A DNA stretch of 33,718 nucleotides, taken from positions 1-33,718 of the forward strand of contig CABYZU010000011.1 in the NCBI GenBank assembly GCA_902523495.1, written 5' to 3'. Below the pieces are notes generated by a model, which was not told where the DNA came from, did not search any database, and saw only the letters and a list, made by a program, of their open reading frames with translations. Both the position numbers and the translations under genes were made by a program. Shown here one piece after another: positions 31,627 to 33,718 of the stretch. This stretch comes from an uncultured Pelagibacteraceae bacterium (GTDB lineage: Bacteria > Pseudomonadota > Alphaproteobacteria > Pelagibacterales > Pelagibacteraceae). Position 1 is the first letter of the stretch, and the number at the start of each line of letters is the position of its first letter.

Positions 31627-31812
31627 ATGAAAATATTAAAAGAATTGAGTGATGCAAAATTAGTTATTGTAGATTTAGAGGTAAGATTAGGAGAAAAGTT
31701 AAGGAGTGCTCCTACTTTATGTGCAAAGTATAAAGGAAAAATTATACCTCTTAATACTGCTCATGATGGAAGACCGATATTAATGAAAGAAGAAAATTCT
31801 ATAGAAAACTAA
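31627..31812 (+). CDS. Small protein of unknown function (61 aa)
   Basis: Not recognised. The ATG at 31627 is preceded by AAGGAG (31615-31620) at good spacing, one of the best ribosome-binding sites in the window, which argues that it is a real gene. The product is soluble, mixed charge, with two beta-like stretches (AKLVIVDLEVRLGEKL and LCAKYKGKIIPLNT) and a single cysteine (Cys32). It lies between the IsdG-like gene and a DUF4149-like membrane-protein gene (3 bases downstream), suggesting one transcript. No function is proposed. Confidence 0.65.
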   Translation: MKILKELSDAKLVIVDLEVRLGEKLRSAPTLCAKYKGKIIPLNTAHDGRPILMKEENSIEN

Positions 31813-31815
31813 ATT

Positions 31816-32205
31816 ATGATTGAGCAAGTTAGTATTTATTTAACGGCAATGGTTTTAGGAATTATGTTATTTTTTTCATTTGTAATTGCTCCAGTAGTAT
31901 TTACTACCCTGGATGAAGATAATGCTCGAAAGTTTATAAGAAGAATATTTCCTTTTTATTATAACGTAAATTTAGGGATAAGTTTAATTGTTCTATTTAC
32001 ATTTATATCTTTAAGCAAGTTAGGAGTTGATTTTTACTTAATATTAGTCATTAGCTTGTTATTTGCTATATCAAATTACCTATTGATGCCATTGATCAAT
32101 AAATACAGAGATCAAAATCAGGAAAAAAAATTTAAATACTCTCATTTTATATCTGTTGTTATTAATTTTGTGCAGATGATTTTCTTAGTAGTATTGCTTA
32201 TTTAA
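31816..32205 (+). CDS. DUF4149-like (TMEM205-type) membrane protein
   Basis: A 129-residue protein with four hydrophobic helices (about 6-29, 48-66, 70-91 and 107-128). The first helix pair with FFSFVIAPVVFTTLDEDNARKFIRRIFPFYY is characteristic of DUF4149 proteins. No enzymatic motif. The function of the family in bacteria is unknown. It follows the 61-residue gene by 3 bases on the same strand and converges on prpC with a 19-base spacer that has no clear terminator. Confidence 0.78.
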   Translation: MIEQVSIYLTAMVLGIMLFFSFVIAPVVFTTLDEDNARKFIRRIFPFYYNVNLGISLIVLFTFISLSKLGVDFYLILVISLLFAISNYLLMPLINKYRDQNQEKKFKYSHFISVVINFVQMIFLVVLLI

Positions 32206-32224
32206 TAAAATCTTTGTTTAATAA

Positions 32225-33349
32225 TTATCTCTGGTTTAAACGAATAACTTTTCTATATTTGCTACCCTTGTAGCTAGCGAGAGGTCTTATTAATTTGTTT
32301 GCAGCATGTTGCTCAATTATATGAGCTGACCAACCTGTAATTCTTGAGATTACAAATATTGGCGTAAAAAAATCAGTATCAAAACCCATTAAATGGTAAG
32401 TAGGTCCAGTAGGATAATCCACATTTGGATAGATATTTTTTCTCTCAATCATTACTTTTTCAACAATGTCATAAATTTTTTCAAATTTTTTATCTTTTTT
32501 AATTTTCGCAACTTTTCCAAAATATTCTCTCATTGTAGGAACTCTTGAGTCACCACTTTTGTATACTCTATGACCAAATCCCATTACAACGTCCTTATTA
32601 TCAAGTGCATTATTAATCCATTTTAATGCATTTTCAGGTTTTTTAATTTTGTTCATCATGTGCATCACTTCTTCATTAGCTCCACCATGTAGAGGACCTT
32701 TTAAACTAGCGATTGCTCCAGTAATTGCTCCATGAATATCAGATAAACTACTCGTTATAGTTCTAGCTGTAAATGTCGATACATTAAAACTATGCTCAGC
32801 GTATAAAATTAATGAGACATCAAAAGCTTTTACAATATCTTTACCAGGTACTTTTCCAAAACACATATGAAAAAAGTTTTCAGAAAATGAGAGATTTTTT
32901 TTGGGGGGAATAATCTTTTTGCCTTTTCTTACTCTATAAAATGCTGCTAAAGCAACTGGAGTTTTAGCAAAGATTCTCATTACTTTTCTCATGTTTGATT
33001 TTGGTGAATTGTCTTTGGTCTCTTTATCCTCAAGACCCATTATACTAACAGCAGTTCTTGCAACATCCATAGGGTGAGCTTTTTTGGGGAATTTTTTAAT
33101 GTCATCTAATAAAGTTTTTGATAGGTTTCTTTCTTTTTTTTCAACTTTTTCAAAAGCTTTTAATTGTCTTTTAGTTGGCAGCTCACCATTTAAAATTAAA
33201 TAAGCAACTTCTTCAAATTTACATTTTGCACATAAATCCTGAGCAGCATAACCCCTATAAGTTAAAGAGTTGATTTCAGGCATTACTTTAGAAACTTCTG
33301 TTTCATCAACAGTTATTCCAAGCAGGCCTTTTTTTATATCCTCACTCAT
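32225..33349 (-). CDS. prpC: 2-methylcitrate synthase (citrate synthase family)
   Basis: Condenses propionyl-CoA with oxaloacetate in the methylcitrate cycle. The 374 residues and the N-terminus KGLLGITVDETEVSKVMPEINSLTYRGYAAQDL (6-38) are typical of PrpC rather than the longer GltA. The catalytic residues are in place: His221 (GPLHGGANE), His260 (MGFGHRVYKSGDSRVP) and Asp311 (YPNVDYPTGPTYHLMG). The ATG overlaps the prpB stop (TAATG), so both are translated from one leftward transcript. No prpD/acnD or prpF is seen in the window. It would handle propionyl-CoA from odd-chain, branched-chain or acrylate-type substrates. Confidence 0.95.
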   Translation of the reverse strand: MSEDIKKGLLGITVDETEVSKVMPEINSLTYRGYAAQDLCAKCKFEEVAYLILNGELPTKRQLKAFEKVEKKERNLSKTLLDDIKKFPKKAHPMDVARTAVSIMGLEDKETKDNSPKSNMRKVMRIFAKTPVALAAFYRVRKGKKIIPPKKNLSFSENFFHMCFGKVPGKDIVKAFDVSLILYAEHSFNVSTFTARTITSSLSDIHGAITGAIASLKGPLHGGANEEVMHMMNKIKKPENALKWINNALDNKDVVMGFGHRVYKSGDSRVPTMREYFGKVAKIKKDKKFEKIYDIVEKVMIERKNIYPNVDYPTGPTYHLMGFDTDFFTPIFVISRITGWSAHIIEQHAANKLIRPLASYKGSKYRKVIRLNQR

Positions 33350-33718
33350 TATTCATGACCCTCTGTGTCAAAATTATAAATTTTTTCGTCTAAACTATTG
33401 TATTTTTCATAATCTACAAGATCATATAATCTTTTCCTGGTTTGCATTTTATCAATAATATTATTTTGATGTCCACTTGAATAAATGTCTCTTAAACCGT
33501 CTTCAACATTTTTCATTGCTAATCTCTGAGTTGTAACGGGATAAATAACTATATTATATCCAAGATTTTCTAGTTCTTTGTAGTTTAATAATTTTGTTTT
33601 TCCAAATTCAGTCATATTAGCTAGCAAATAACATGAAAGTTCTTTTCTAACTTTTTCAAAATCTTTTTCATTGTGAAGTGCTTCAGGAAATATAATCTCC
33701 GCACCAGCGTCGATATAA
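33349..33718 (-). CDS. prpB: 2-methylisocitrate lyase, C-terminal part (5' end outside window)
   Basis: Cleaves 2-methylisocitrate to pyruvate and succinate. The minus-strand frame is open from the right window edge to the TAA at 33351-33349, giving about 122 residues. It begins YIDAGAEIIFPEALHNEKDF, the conserved AGA-x-x-IFPEA strand of the ICL/PEP-mutase family, continues CYLLANMTEFGKT (the LLANMTEFGKTP-like motif), then YNIVIYPVTTQRLAMKNVEDGL and ends in DLVDYEKYNSLDEKIYNFDTEGHE, all typical of PrpB. The apparent start at 33627 is only an internal leucine codon. Coupled to prpC by a TAATG overlap. Confidence 0.93.
   Translation of the reverse strand, partial: YIDAGAEIIFPEALHNEKDFEKVRKELSCYLLANMTEFGKTKLLNYKELENLGYNIVIYPVTTQRLAMKNVEDGLRDIYSSGHQNNIIDKMQTRKRLYDLVDYEKYNSLDEKIYNFDTEGHE

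Noticed and set aside
1-33718. tRNA, rRNA, CRISPR, insertion sequence or prophage content
   Set aside because: I looked for T-loop-like motifs, regular spacers with repeats, transposase motifs and terminal inverted repeats by eye and found none; a covariance-model search was not possible.

Overview
The window is a dense, very AT-rich piece of bacterial chromosome. It most likely comes from a marine alphaproteobacterium of the SAR11 / Pelagibacterales type. The support is strong A/T bias at third codon positions and in spacers, almost no intergenic DNA (genes joined by ATGA or TAATG overlaps, divergent start codons as little as 11 bases apart), and a streamlined gene set with ABC and TRAP uptake systems, an alphaproteobacterial-style RpoZ and a methylcitrate pathway. 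The taxon is inferred from style and gene content; no marker gene was compared. No rRNA, tRNA, CRISPR array, insertion sequence or phage gene was seen, and no stretch over 300 bases lacks a gene.

Layout. (1) 1-2661: surface sugar genes, with rmlA (cut by the window edge) and rmlB on the minus strand and a divergent family-2 glycosyltransferase. (2) 2666-7795: purine/MTA/polyamine block. apt is divergent from a tightly coupled five-gene operon: MTA phosphorylase, a secreted alpha/beta hydrolase, mtnA, a class II aldolase and a fused SpeD-SpeE protein. MTA made by the fusion can be converted to methylthioribulose-1-phosphate and cleaved by the aldolase. This layout resembles the DHAP-type MTA shunt rather than the full methionine salvage pathway. 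(3) 7856-10095: polar amino-acid ABC binding protein and two permeases, with a perfect hairpin between binding protein and permease and no ATPase gene here. (4) 10096-14651: a second glycan block (FkbM methyltransferase, DUF6165-like protein, GT9, GT4) interrupted by an M24-fold hydrolase that has lost most metal ligands. (5) 14651-19838: thioredoxin-like protein, gamma-carbonic-anhydrase-like protein, cytoplasmic BtuF-like protein, a tautomerase with all six catalytic residues of cis-3-chloroacrylic acid dehalogenase, a PNPOx-like flavoprotein, a 3-hydroxyisobutyrate-dehydrogenase-family enzyme and an MFS carrier. (6) 19882-24545: rpoZ with a long acidic tail, a CaiB/BaiF CoA-transferase, and a divergent TRAP transporter with a good promoter, an operator-like palindrome and a strong terminator between dctP and dctQ. 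(7) 24535-28142: dusA, a TauE/SafE permease, DUF2061 and phosphomannomutase. (8) 28301-32205: nrdAB, an IsdG-like monooxygenase, a 61-residue protein and a DUF4149-like membrane protein. (9) 32225-33718: prpC and the 3' part of prpB.

Most notable: the polyamine-to-MTA-to-aldolase operon; the cis-CaaD-like tautomerase next to a 3-hydroxyacid dehydrogenase; and hairpins placed exactly between the binding-protein gene and the membrane genes in both transporters, one of them a full terminator whose T-tract touches the next start codon. No wholly new multi-gene system can be shown from sequence alone. The MTA operon with its embedded secreted hydrolase and the tautomerase neighbourhood are the best candidates.
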